A stretch of DNA of 64,000 nucleotides from Streptomyces sp. A2-16 (GTDB lineage Bacteria > Actinomycetota > Actinomycetes > Streptomycetales > Streptomycetaceae), in contig NZ_CP063808.1 in assembly GCF_018128905.1 (NCBI RefSeq), forward strand, positions 4,030,001 through 4,094,000. Direction: 5' to 3'. The notes beneath the pieces are model-generated. The model did not search any database, was not told the DNA's origin, and saw only the letters and a list, made by a program, of their open reading frames with translations. The translations under genes were made by a program, and so were the position numbers. Each line of letters begins with the position of its first letter. The stretch's first letter is position 1. Positions 26,236 to 33,662 of this stretch are shown here, in pieces.

Positions 26236-26784
26236 ATGCTGAGGCTGCTCGGTTTCTTCGACGACTTCGGTTACCCGGGCGAGTTGGCCACCGGGACCCT
26301 GGCGGACCACGTGCGCGCGTCCGGCGAACCGGACGAGGCGGGGATCGTGGAGTACCTGGACGCGGGTCATCACCTCACGCACTTCATGGAGGCGGGGGTC
26401 GACGTCCTCACGGGTGAGGTGCACCGGCACACGTCCGGCTGTTCGTCGCTGGTCATCAATGGCTCGTGGGTGTGGCGGGCGGACTTCGCGCACTGTCTGG
26501 AGACGTATCACGTGCCGCTGCCCGCGGCCTTCACCGCCCGTGTGCGACAGCTGCGCCATCGGATGCCGGACCTGGTCGGCGCGGACTTCGCGCCGGCCTT
26601 CGAGGAGATCGTCCTGGGGTTCGGATGGGCGACTGCGGAGCCGTGGGGCGTGGAGAAGGTCCTGCCCCCGCCGCCGCGCACCGTGGCGACCCGTCAGGAG
26701 TTCGCCGCACGGAGTCGGCAGGAACGGCCTGTCGGCTCCTGGGGCAGGGCGCCACGCAAGCCCCGCGCGAGCGGCCGCCCGTGA
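26236..26784 (+). CDS. Conserved-looking hypothetical protein
   Basis: A 182-residue soluble protein. It begins M-L-R-L-L-G-F-F-D-D-F-G-Y-P-G and has W-V-W-R-A-D-F-A-H-C-L-E-T-Y near the middle; the tail is basic and Pro-rich. I do not recognise the family. GAAGGG sits 6 bases before the ATG, and GTG 26230 is an alternative. It is divergent from DUF2975 and could share that operator. Confidence 0.6.
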   Translation: MLRLLGFFDDFGYPGELATGTLADHVRASGEPDEAGIVEYLDAGHHLTHFMEAGVDVLTGEVHRHTSGCSSLVINGSWVWRADFAHCLETYHVPLPAAFTARVRQLRHRMPDLVGADFAPAFEEIVLGFGWATAEPWGVEKVLPPPPRTVATRQEFAARSRQERPVGSWGRAPRKPRASGRP

Positions 26785-26806
26785 TCTGAGCCGCGGGACG
26801 CCGCCG

Positions 26807-27217
26807 TCATGGTGCGGTGAGGCGTCGCAGCAGATTGAGCAGGGTTGCGCGGTCCGCGGCGGGCAAGGCGGAGAAGCAGTCGTCGAGGACTTCGTCGGCC
26901 ACCTTGTGGCCGGCGGCCAGGACCTGCTCGCCGGCAGGTGTGAGGTGGTGTTCGATGCGCCGGCCGTGTCCGGGACGGCGCTCCACGAGGTTCTGGGCCG
27001 TGAGGCGGCCGGCCAGTGTGCCGAAGGCCTGCTCGGTCTGAAAGGTCGCCGAGGCCAGCTCGCGCGCGGATGCTCCGGGGGAGTTGCCGATCGCGCGCAG
27101 GGCGTCCCACTGGGCCAGTGTCGTGCCGACGGCCTGGAGGGCGCTGTCGAGTGCCCTGTGCTGTCGATATTGGGCCTGCTTGACCGCTCTGCCGAGTTCT
27201 TGCAGCTCACCGCGCAT
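26807..27217 (-). CDS. MarR-family regulator
   Basis: A 136-residue winged-helix regulator with the MarR pattern A-S-A-R-E-L-A ... T-E-Q-A-F-G-T-L-A-G-R-L, then L-V-E-R-R-P-G-H-G-R-R for the wing. It diverges from an alpha/beta hydrolase gene only 62 bp away, so it likely represses that gene and itself through the AT-rich palindromic spacer. The ligand is unknown. Confidence 0.85.
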   Translation of the reverse strand: MRGELQELGRAVKQAQYRQHRALDSALQAVGTTLAQWDALRAIGNSPGASARELASATFQTEQAFGTLAGRLTAQNLVERRPGHGRRIEHHLTPAGEQVLAAGHKVADEVLDDCFSALPAADRATLLNLLRRLTAP

Positions 27218-27239
27218 GCTCCGAGTCTACGCCATGACC

Positions 27240-27249
27240 AAGCTAGCTT
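27240..27249. promoter_or_regulatory. Palindrome in the MarR/hydrolase divergent promoter
   Basis: AAGCTAGCTT is a perfect 10-bp palindrome, overlapped by TTATATAA (27248-27255), in an unusually AT-rich spacer. It is a likely MarR operator and promoter core. Confidence 0.4.
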
Positions 27250-27279
27250 ATATAAAGATGTTTAGTTACAGTGTCCGGC

Positions 27280-28068
27280 ATGCCTACCAACGCATCAGCC
27301 CAGTACGCCGACCTGTCCCTCACGCTGTCGGAGGCCGGAGCCGGCAGGCCGGTCCTCGTCCTGCACGGCGGCGGAGGCCCCGCCACCGTCACCGGCCTGG
27401 CCCGACACCTCGCCCGCACCGCCCACACGATCACGCCGGTGCACCCCGGCTGGGACGGCACCCACCGCCCCGCACGACTCGCCCGCATCGACGACCTCGC
27501 CCGCGCCTACCTGCACCTCCTGGACGAACGCCGACTGCGCGACGTCCTCGTCGTCGGCTCCTCGCTCGGAGGCTGGACGGCCGCCGAGATGGCCGCGCGC
27601 GACACCACGGGGTGCATCACCGGTCTCGTCCTGATCGACGCGGTCGGCGTGCACATCGAGGGGGAGCCGATCACCGACTTCTTCGCCCTCGACGCCCGCG
27701 GTGTCGCGGAGCACTCCTGGCACGACCCGGACCGCTACTACCTCGACCCGGCCGGCATACCGGCCGAGGAACTCGCGCGCAGAGGGGCCAACATGGCCAC
27801 CATGCGTGTCCTGGCCGGTGACCCCTACATGCACGACCCCACCCTGCTGTCCAGGCTCGGACGGATCCAGGTGCCCACTCTCGTCCTGTGGGGCGAGAGC
27901 GACCGCGTCGTCACCCCCGCCTACGGAGCCGCGTACGCCGACGCGTTCGGCAACGGCCGGTTCGAGGTCATACCCGAGGCCGGCCACCTCCCGCAGATCG
28001 AACAGCCGGACGCCACCTTCGCCCTCATCGACGCACATCTGCGCCGGACGGACGCCTTGCCGGCCTGA
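27280..28068 (+). CDS. Alpha/beta hydrolase
   Basis: A 262-residue hydrolase with L-H-G-G-G-G (oxyanion hole), G-S-S95-L-G-G as nucleophile elbow, W-G-E-S-D for the acid and P-E-A-G-H-L-P for the His. The fold resembles C-C hydrolases and esterases; the substrate is not evident. ATG 27280 fits the family better than GTG 27271. It is probably controlled by the divergent MarR protein. Confidence 0.82.
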   Translation: MPTNASAQYADLSLTLSEAGAGRPVLVLHGGGGPATVTGLARHLARTAHTITPVHPGWDGTHRPARLARIDDLARAYLHLLDERRLRDVLVVGSSLGGWTAAEMAARDTTGCITGLVLIDAVGVHIEGEPITDFFALDARGVAEHSWHDPDRYYLDPAGIPAEELARRGANMATMRVLAGDPYMHDPTLLSRLGRIQVPTLVLWGESDRVVTPAYGAAYADAFGNGRFEVIPEAGHLPQIEQPDATFALIDAHLRRTDALPA

Positions 28069-28119
28069 TCGCCCACCTCGATCGGCGACGCCGTCGGAGT
28101 GACCGGGCAGGCCGCCCGG

Positions 28120-28236
28120 CGACGGCACACACCCCACGCCTTCGAGCGGTCCACCGAGCTCAACCGGCACAGCATCGTGCTCGCGCAGGAGGCCGCCCGC
28201 ACGCACAAGCACGACACCATCGGCACCGAGCACGCG
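28120..28236 (+). pseudogene. Clp N-terminal-domain fragment
   Basis: About 35 codons match one Clp_N repeat half: F-E-R-S-T-E-L-N-R-H-S-I-V-L-A-Q-E-A-A-R then I-G-T-E-H-A-L. The frame loses similarity directly afterwards, and no good start or ribosome site precedes it. It looks like a relic of a ClpC-like or small Clp-N protein. The rest of 28069-28382 shows no other gene. Confidence 0.45.
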
Positions 28237-28382
28237 CTGCCCGGCGACTGGCGACCGCGGCGACCGTGCCGTCGTACGGGCCGATGGCAGGGGTGGGACG
28301 GTGGGCCCGGGGTAACCGCGTCAGTACGGAGACCTTTTCGTACAGGACGGGAAATCTCGTCGACCTTCTCGGGAGGACAGTC

Positions 28383-28532
28383 GTGCCTGGCATGTTGGAG
28401 AAGATCAAGCAGTTCAGCAGGAGCCCGCAGGGGCGACGTACAGCGGAGCAGGTGCGCAGGGCCTCGGCCGACCCGCGCCGACGGGCCCAGGCCCGGCAGC
28501 TGCTAGGCAAGCTCCGGGGGCGGCGCCACTGA
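28383..28532 (+). CDS. Small basic protein (49 residues)
   Basis: A strongly basic small protein, M-L-E-K-I-K-Q-F-S-R-S-P-Q-G-R-R near the N-terminus and K-L-R-G-R-R-H at the end. Similar short Arg/Gln/Ala-rich proteins are common in Streptomyces and have no known function. GGAGGA is placed well for the GTG at 28383. It may bind nucleic acid or be membrane-associated; this is a guess. Confidence 0.6.
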   Translation: MPGMLEKIKQFSRSPQGRRTAEQVRRASADPRRRAQARQLLGKLRGRRH

Positions 28533-28683
28533 ACCTTGATGCGCTCGCCGCGGTGGGGCGCCCGACCGGGCGGCCCGCCTGAGAGGACACCGAGGCGAAG
28601 CGCACCGCATCCGTGGACACGGCTGCCGGGGAAGACAGATCACCTGGTGTGCTCATGGGGCGGGAAGGAGGTGCGGAGGTGTG

Positions 28684-29544
28684 ATGACCGACCTTCGTGA
28701 CCGGCTGGGGCAGGCCGTGTTCCGCCGAGTCGCCGGTCCGGACGGGCCCGCCAACCGCGCCCGTATCCACGACACGCCCGGACCCCGCTGGTTCGGGCAG
28801 GACCGTCCCATTCGCACCGTCCACGGCGACGCGTCCATGTTCATCGGCGGGCTCAGCGCTCTCCTTCTGCAGTCGCTGCACCCACTCGCCATGGCCGCCG
28901 TGTCCGCGCACTCCGGATTTCGCGGCGATCCCTGGGGGAGACTGCAGCGCACCAGCACCTTCCTGGCCGTCACGACCTACGGCACCGCCTCCGACGCCGG
29001 ACAGGCCGTCGAACGAGTGCGCGCCATCCACCGGCAGGTGCGCGGGACCACCACCGAGGGCCTGCCGTACCACGCGGCGGATCCGCATCTGCTGGGCTGG
29101 GTGCACGCGGCCGAGACGGACAGCTTTCTGCGCGCGCACGAACGCTACGGGGCCCGGCCGCTCGACGCAGCGGGGTACGACGCCTACGTGGCCGACACCG
29201 CGCGGGTGGCCGAAGCGCTCGGCGTGCTCGACCCACCCCGCGATCGCCGGGCCCTGGCCGGACTGCTGGCCACGTACCAGCCGGAGCTGCGAGCCACCCC
29301 GGAAGCCCGGGCCGCCGCCCGGTTCCTGCTGCTCCACCCACCCGTACCGCTTGCCGTGCGGCCCTTCTACGGTGTCCTGGCGGCGAACGCGGTCGCGCTG
29401 CTCCCGGGGTGGGCACGGGGTGTTCTCCGACTGCCCCGGGTTCCTGTCGTGGAGGGTCTCGCGGTGCAGCCCGCGGGTCAGCTGCTGACGCACACCATCC
29501 GCTGGGCCATGGCCCCGGGGCGGCCGCGCCCGCGTCCGGAGTGA
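28684..29544 (+). CDS. MpaB/rubber-oxygenase-like protein (DUF2236)
   Basis: A 286-residue member of PF09995, the fold of Lcp rubber oxygenase and the fungal MpaB oxygenase. Family hallmarks are the early G-D-A-S-M-F-I-G-G, L-Q-S-L-H-P-L-A-M-A-A-V with its conserved His, and W-V-H-A-A-E-T-D. These proteins are thought to bind heme b. GGAGG (28675-28679) fits ATG 28684; GTG 28681 is also possible. The substrate is unknown. Confidence 0.8.
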   Translation: MTDLRDRLGQAVFRRVAGPDGPANRARIHDTPGPRWFGQDRPIRTVHGDASMFIGGLSALLLQSLHPLAMAAVSAHSGFRGDPWGRLQRTSTFLAVTTYGTASDAGQAVERVRAIHRQVRGTTTEGLPYHAADPHLLGWVHAAETDSFLRAHERYGARPLDAAGYDAYVADTARVAEALGVLDPPRDRRALAGLLATYQPELRATPEARAAARFLLLHPPVPLAVRPFYGVLAANAVALLPGWARGVLRLPRVPVVEGLAVQPAGQLLTHTIRWAMAPGRPRPRPE

Positions 29545-29577
29545 GGTTCGCAGGCGCGGCCCGCGGGACGGGCGTGA

Positions 29578-29606
29578 CCGGGCCCCGCACGGGGTGCGGG
29601 GCCCGG
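29578..29606. terminator. Strong bidirectional hairpin terminator
   Basis: A 12-bp perfect GC-rich stem (29578-29589 with 29595-29606) and a 5-base loop lie between the convergent MpaB-like and GH10-GH62 genes, 5 bases from the latter's stop. Confidence 0.75.
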
Positions 29607-29610
29607 GTGG

Positions 29611-31629
29611 TCAGCAGGTCGCGTTGGTCTGGGTGAGCAGGCCCAGCCGCCAGGGGAGGCTGTTGTAGTCACCGCCGGCGTCGGGGTTCTTTCCCTGGTA
29701 CAGGTACTGGAGCTTGCAGGCCGGGATCGTGAGTGTCTGGTCGTAGCCCGCGCGGATCATCTCGCCGTGACTGATGTCCCGACTCCAGGCACCGGCGGGG
29801 AAGGTCACGTTGTTGGACCTGGCGAACGGGTTGCCCTCGGACGCGGCCAGCGGCGACCACGAGCCGGCGAGGCTGCTCGACGTCCAGGAGCGGAAGTAGC
29901 GCCCGCCGTCCGAGCCGATCGCCTCGACCAGCAGCAGGTACTGATTGCTGCCCTGCACCTTGTACACATTGCTCGCTTCGAACAGGGCGTACTTGGAGTC
30001 CTGGGCCGCGATGACCGTGTTGGTGAAGCCGTTCGGGAACTGGCCGACGGTCGTCTGGGAGCGGTAGAGGTGCCCGTTGTCGTCCGAGGAGAACAGGTAG
30101 CAGTTGGCGCTGTCGCAGATCACCCACATGTCGACCCAGTAACCGTTGCCGATGTTCTGCCGGATGATGTCCGGCATCGACGAGTAGAAGTTCCTCGGGG
30201 CGCTCCACCCGTTGGGGTTGCTGATGTCGGGGTTGGTGGAGTACGACGCGTTGCCGGTCTGGTAGACGAGGTACCACAGGCGCTGCGGGGCGTTGTAGAA
30301 GACCTGCGGCGCGGCCCGGTACCCGGTGCCGATGGCGGTGCGGTCCAGGTAGTGGTGCGTGGCCGAGCCCGCCTGGGACCAGTCGGAGAAGCTCAGGTAC
30401 ACCAGGTTGTACCCGGAGGCGTTCGCGGTGCTCGCGAACACGTGGTACTTGCCGTTGTAGTAGACGACCGACGGGTCCTTGATCCCCGCGATGTTGTGCG
30501 TCGAGTCCGACTTCGGCGCGATCAGGGCGCCGCTCGAACTCCAGCGGAAGGACGTGGGGAGTGCGGCGGCGGACCGGGTCGCAGGGGCGTCCGCCCGTCG
30601 TACCGCGGCGCTGCCGCCCATCGCCGTGAGCGCCGACTGGTAGGCGGGCTTCTTGTTGCCGTTCCGGTCGAACAGCAGCGGGTTCTCACCGCTGCGCCAG
30701 GAGTCGCTGTCGCGGATGCCCCAGACGGTGATGCCGGTGCAGCGCGCCACGTTCATGCAGGCCCGTACCGTGTTGGCGTACGCGGCCGTCGGGGCCTGCG
30801 CGATGTCCAGCTCGGTGATCTGGACGTCCACGCCGAGCGCGGCGAAGTTCGACAGGGTCGTCTGGAAGCTCGACGGCGGTCCGCCCGCCCCGAAGTGCGA
30901 CTGGAGGCCGACGCAGTCGATGGGCACACCGCGGGACTTGAAGTCGCGCACCATGCGGTAGACGCCCTGGGTCTTGGCGTCGCTCCAGTTCTCGATGTTG
31001 TAGTCGTTGTAACAGAGCTTGGCCGAGGGGTCGGCCGACCGTGCGGTGCGGAAGGCCTCCTCGATGAAGCCGGTGCCCAGCACGTCCCGGAAGACCGAGC
31101 TGCGCAGCTGCCCGCTGCCGCCGTCGGCGAAGGCCTCGTTGACCACGTCCCAGGCGTAGATCCTGCCCTTGTAGTGGTTCATCACCTGGGTGATGTGGTT
31201 GTTCATGACGCTGCGCAGGGTGTTGGCGTCCCTGATGGCCTTGACCCAGTCGGGCAGTTGCTGGTGCCAGACCAGGGTGTGTCCGCGCAGGCGCTGGGCG
31301 CGCTGCGAGGCCCGGTTCGCGATCTGGTCGCCGGGGCCGAAGTTGAACTGGCCGCGGGAGCGCTCGATCGTGTCCCACTTCATCTCGTTCTCGGGCGTGA
31401 CCGAGTTGAACTCCCGGTCCAGGATCCCGGTGTACGTGCCGTCGCCGAGCCGTCCTGCGGCCACGGCGGTGCCGAAGTACCGCCCGGACTGGGCCGCCTG
31501 GGCGCCCAGCGTGGAGGCGCGGACGGCGTCGGGTGCGGCGCTCGCGGCACCGGGTGTGACCAGGGCGGCCACGGCCAGCAGGGATAACACCGAGGCTCGG
31601 CGACGGCCGAGCCGTTTCAGCGGGTTCAT
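29611..31629 (-). CDS. Secreted bifunctional endo-xylanase (GH10) - arabinofuranosidase (GH62)
   Basis: A 672-residue secreted fusion. The signal peptide ends near residue 32 (ASA). The GH10 domain (about 35-335) cuts beta-1,4-xylan, with acid/base Glu165 in W-D-V-V-N-E-A and nucleophile Glu273 in I-T-E-L-D-I. After a short linker the GH62 domain (about 358-672) removes arabinose from arabinoxylan; its likely base is Asp385 in G-I-K-D-P-S-V. Joining both in one chain suits decorated arabinoxylan. GAGGAG precedes ATG 31629. Codon 15 (31587-31585) is TTA, inside the signal peptide. The GH43 gene lies 55 bp upstream, so they form an operon. Confidence 0.93.
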   Translation of the reverse strand: MNPLKRLGRRRASVLSLLAVAALVTPGAASAAPDAVRASTLGAQAAQSGRYFGTAVAAGRLGDGTYTGILDREFNSVTPENEMKWDTIERSRGQFNFGPGDQIANRASQRAQRLRGHTLVWHQQLPDWVKAIRDANTLRSVMNNHITQVMNHYKGRIYAWDVVNEAFADGGSGQLRSSVFRDVLGTGFIEEAFRTARSADPSAKLCYNDYNIENWSDAKTQGVYRMVRDFKSRGVPIDCVGLQSHFGAGGPPSSFQTTLSNFAALGVDVQITELDIAQAPTAAYANTVRACMNVARCTGITVWGIRDSDSWRSGENPLLFDRNGNKKPAYQSALTAMGGSAAVRRADAPATRSAAALPTSFRWSSSGALIAPKSDSTHNIAGIKDPSVVYYNGKYHVFASTANASGYNLVYLSFSDWSQAGSATHHYLDRTAIGTGYRAAPQVFYNAPQRLWYLVYQTGNASYSTNPDISNPNGWSAPRNFYSSMPDIIRQNIGNGYWVDMWVICDSANCYLFSSDDNGHLYRSQTTVGQFPNGFTNTVIAAQDSKYALFEASNVYKVQGSNQYLLLVEAIGSDGGRYFRSWTSSSLAGSWSPLAASEGNPFARSNNVTFPAGAWSRDISHGEMIRAGYDQTLTIPACKLQYLYQGKNPDAGGDYNSLPWRLGLLTQTNATC

Positions 31630-31684
31630 GGTTCTCCTCGTGCGGGTGAGTGGGGGGTTGCGCTGTGCGATCGACGGGATGGGT

Positions 31685-33301
31685 TCAGGGCGTCGACAGT
31701 TCGAACCGGGGGAAGCGGACCGCGCCGCCGAGCGCCTGGGTGGCGTGGTTGAAGAGGGCGAACCGGTAGCCCATGAAGAAACGCCAGTCGTTGCCCATCG
31801 AGAAGGCGGGCCCGAGCCGGGTGAAGCGGGTGCCGTCGGTGCTGTAGGAGAAGGTTCCGGAGCGTGCCGCGCCGGGGCGGATGTCGGCGGTCGCACGCAG
31901 CCAGACGCTGCCCCCGGAGAGGGCCGCGCTCGCGAGCTCGCTGCCGGTGCCCGTGGTGTTCCAGCTGCCGTCCATGGTGAGCCCGCCCACCATCACCACG
32001 CGTGCCGTCCCGCCCTCGCGCTTGACGCCGATCCACGCGGAGGAGTCACGCAGCAGCGCGAGTCCTGCCCGGTCGCCGTCCCGCATCGACGAGTGGTCGA
32101 GCTGGACCGTGGCGGTGGAGGTGGGGCCCTGGATGCGGTGGGTGAGGGTGTTGCGGGCCCAGTACAGGTCGTTGGTGACGGTCGCGGTGCGCAGGGTCAG
32201 GCCGTTGCCGGCCGACCACTTGGTGTTGTCCGGGTTGTGGTTCCACTCCCACCTCGGCTTGAGGGCCGTGCCGTCGAAGGTGTCCACGCCGGTCATGGGG
32301 GTGACCTGGCGGGGCGGGGCGGGAACGGCAGGGGCGGGATACGAGGCGCCCCAGGCGCCGTTGACCAGTTGGACGACGGGCCAGCCGTCCGAGGTCCAGC
32401 TCACCGGCGCGAGAGCCGGCACCCGGCCGCCGGGGTAGGCGTCCACGAAGGCCATGTAGTACCAGGCGCCGCCCTGCGTCTGCACCAGTCCGCCCTGGTG
32501 CGGGACCCCGCCGCCGGGGATCGGGCCGCGCAGGTCGAGAAGGACCTGCCGCATCGTGTAGGGGCCGAAGGGGCCGCCCGACGACTTGAGGATGTACTGC
32601 CCGTTGGCCGGGCGGGTCAGGAAGATGTAGTACTGACCGTTGATCTTGTAGAAGCGGGAGCCCTCCAGGGTGCCGACACTGGACGGCGTGGTGAACACCT
32701 GCTGGGTGCGGACCTGGTTGCGGCCGTCGGGCGAGAGCTGGGCCACGCTGATGGTGGTGTTGCCGTATGCCACGTACAGGGTGTCGTCGGTGTCGACGAG
32801 CAACCCCGCGTCGTAGTACGGGGTGTTGATCGTCGTCAGTCTGCTCCACGGTCCCTCGACGGCTGTGGCGGTGTAGAGGTAGGTCCTCGCGAAGTCGATC
32901 TGACCGAGCCAGTAGAACGTCCTGTTGCTCGGACGGTAGGCCAGCGAAGACGCCCAGATCCCCCGCACGTAGCCGCGGGCGCCGTTCAGGTCGTACTTGG
33001 CGCCGAAGTCGAGGACGGGCACCGAGTGACCGGCGATCTCCCAGTTCACCAGGTCGTACGAGCGCAGGACCGGTGCGCCGGGGGAGTAGTGCATCGTCGA
33101 GGCCGAGGCGTAGTAGGTGCCGCCGACGCGGATGACGTCGATGTCCGCGAAGTCCTGCCAGATCACCGGGTTCGTGTACGACGCGGCGGCGCCGGCGGGG
33201 GAGTTGCCCGCCGGCGGCAGGAAGGAGCCGGCGACCAGCCCGCCGACGGTGGAGAGGGCCTGTCGTCGATCCATATTTTGGCCAGGACATGACATATCCA
33301 T
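31685..33301 (-). CDS. Secreted GH43 beta-xylosidase/arabinofuranosidase
   Basis: A 538-residue GH43 enzyme with a Tat-like N-terminus (D-R-R-Q-A-L). The five-bladed propeller (about 40-335) has D-F-A-D-I-D-V-I-R-V for the base Asp and T-L-E-G-S-R-F-Y for the acid Glu. A C-terminal concanavalin-like domain (about 345-538) resembles the GH43 C2/DUF1349 module. It probably trims xylosyl or arabinosyl side chains or xylo-oligomers. ATG 33301 has a weak AGAGA site; ATGs at 33295 and 33274 are alternatives. It is the first gene of the operon with GH10-GH62. Confidence 0.88.
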   Translation of the reverse strand: MDMSCPGQNMDRRQALSTVGGLVAGSFLPPAGNSPAGAAASYTNPVIWQDFADIDVIRVGGTYYASASTMHYSPGAPVLRSYDLVNWEIAGHSVPVLDFGAKYDLNGARGYVRGIWASSLAYRPSNRTFYWLGQIDFARTYLYTATAVEGPWSRLTTINTPYYDAGLLVDTDDTLYVAYGNTTISVAQLSPDGRNQVRTQQVFTTPSSVGTLEGSRFYKINGQYYIFLTRPANGQYILKSSGGPFGPYTMRQVLLDLRGPIPGGGVPHQGGLVQTQGGAWYYMAFVDAYPGGRVPALAPVSWTSDGWPVVQLVNGAWGASYPAPAVPAPPRQVTPMTGVDTFDGTALKPRWEWNHNPDNTKWSAGNGLTLRTATVTNDLYWARNTLTHRIQGPTSTATVQLDHSSMRDGDRAGLALLRDSSAWIGVKREGGTARVVMVGGLTMDGSWNTTGTGSELASAALSGGSVWLRATADIRPGAARSGTFSYSTDGTRFTRLGPAFSMGNDWRFFMGYRFALFNHATQALGGAVRFPRFELSTP

Positions 33302-33393
33302 GTGTCGTTCTCTCTGCGAGGGAGCGCTGTGGGGGCGGGGCTGTCCTGCTCGTTCGAGAGTGCGAACGCCGACTGATGCGCCGAGCAACCAGG

Positions 33394-33421
33394 ATGATAT
33401 GAGGCTGACACATCCCGTCAA
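33394..33421 (-). promoter_or_regulatory. Promoter of the GH43 / GH10-GH62 operon
   Basis: On the minus strand TTGACG (33421-33416) and TATCAT (33399-33394) are separated by 16 bases. The predicted leader to the GH43 ATG is about 85 nt. Confidence 0.55.
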
Positions 33422-33449
33422 TGCCTCTCGCAGGATTCGCTGTTGAGGC

Positions 33450-33461
33450 CGAAATGTTTCG
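33450..33461. promoter_or_regulatory. CGAAA/TTTCG palindrome, GH43 side
   Basis: CGAAA-TG-TTTCG lies 28 bp upstream of the GH43 -35 element. Streptomycete xylan-regulated genes carry CGAAA-N-TTTCG operators bound by LacI-type repressors; this copy has a 2-base centre. Confidence 0.5.
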
Positions 33462-33517
33462 ACGATTCAAGCCCTCGACGAAGTCGATGTGAACGCCGAT
33501 CGACCACTCCCACGGTG

Positions 33518-33545
33518 TTGACATGCTCCGCACGCTCTCTAGCAT
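33518..33545 (+). promoter_or_regulatory. Promoter of the GH27 / GH43-CBM6 / esterase operon
   Basis: TTGACA (33518-33523), a 16-base spacer and TAGCAT (33540-33545) lie about 118 bp before the GH27 start. Confidence 0.55.
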
Positions 33546-33573
33546 CCGTACAGCCATCGATCCGAAATCTGCC

Positions 33574-33583
33574 CGAAATTTCG
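33574..33583. promoter_or_regulatory. CGAAATTTCG palindrome, GH27 side
   Basis: A perfect 10-bp palindrome 28 bp downstream of the -10 element, a repressing position. It is the no-spacer form of the CGAAA/TTTCG motif seen on the GH43 side. Confidence 0.5.
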
Positions 33584-33662
33584 AACTCTCGGCATCTGTC
33601 ATATGCATGACATAAGACGCCGCCGAGAGGCCGTCATCCGCTGTCTACTGGAGGAGTCCACC

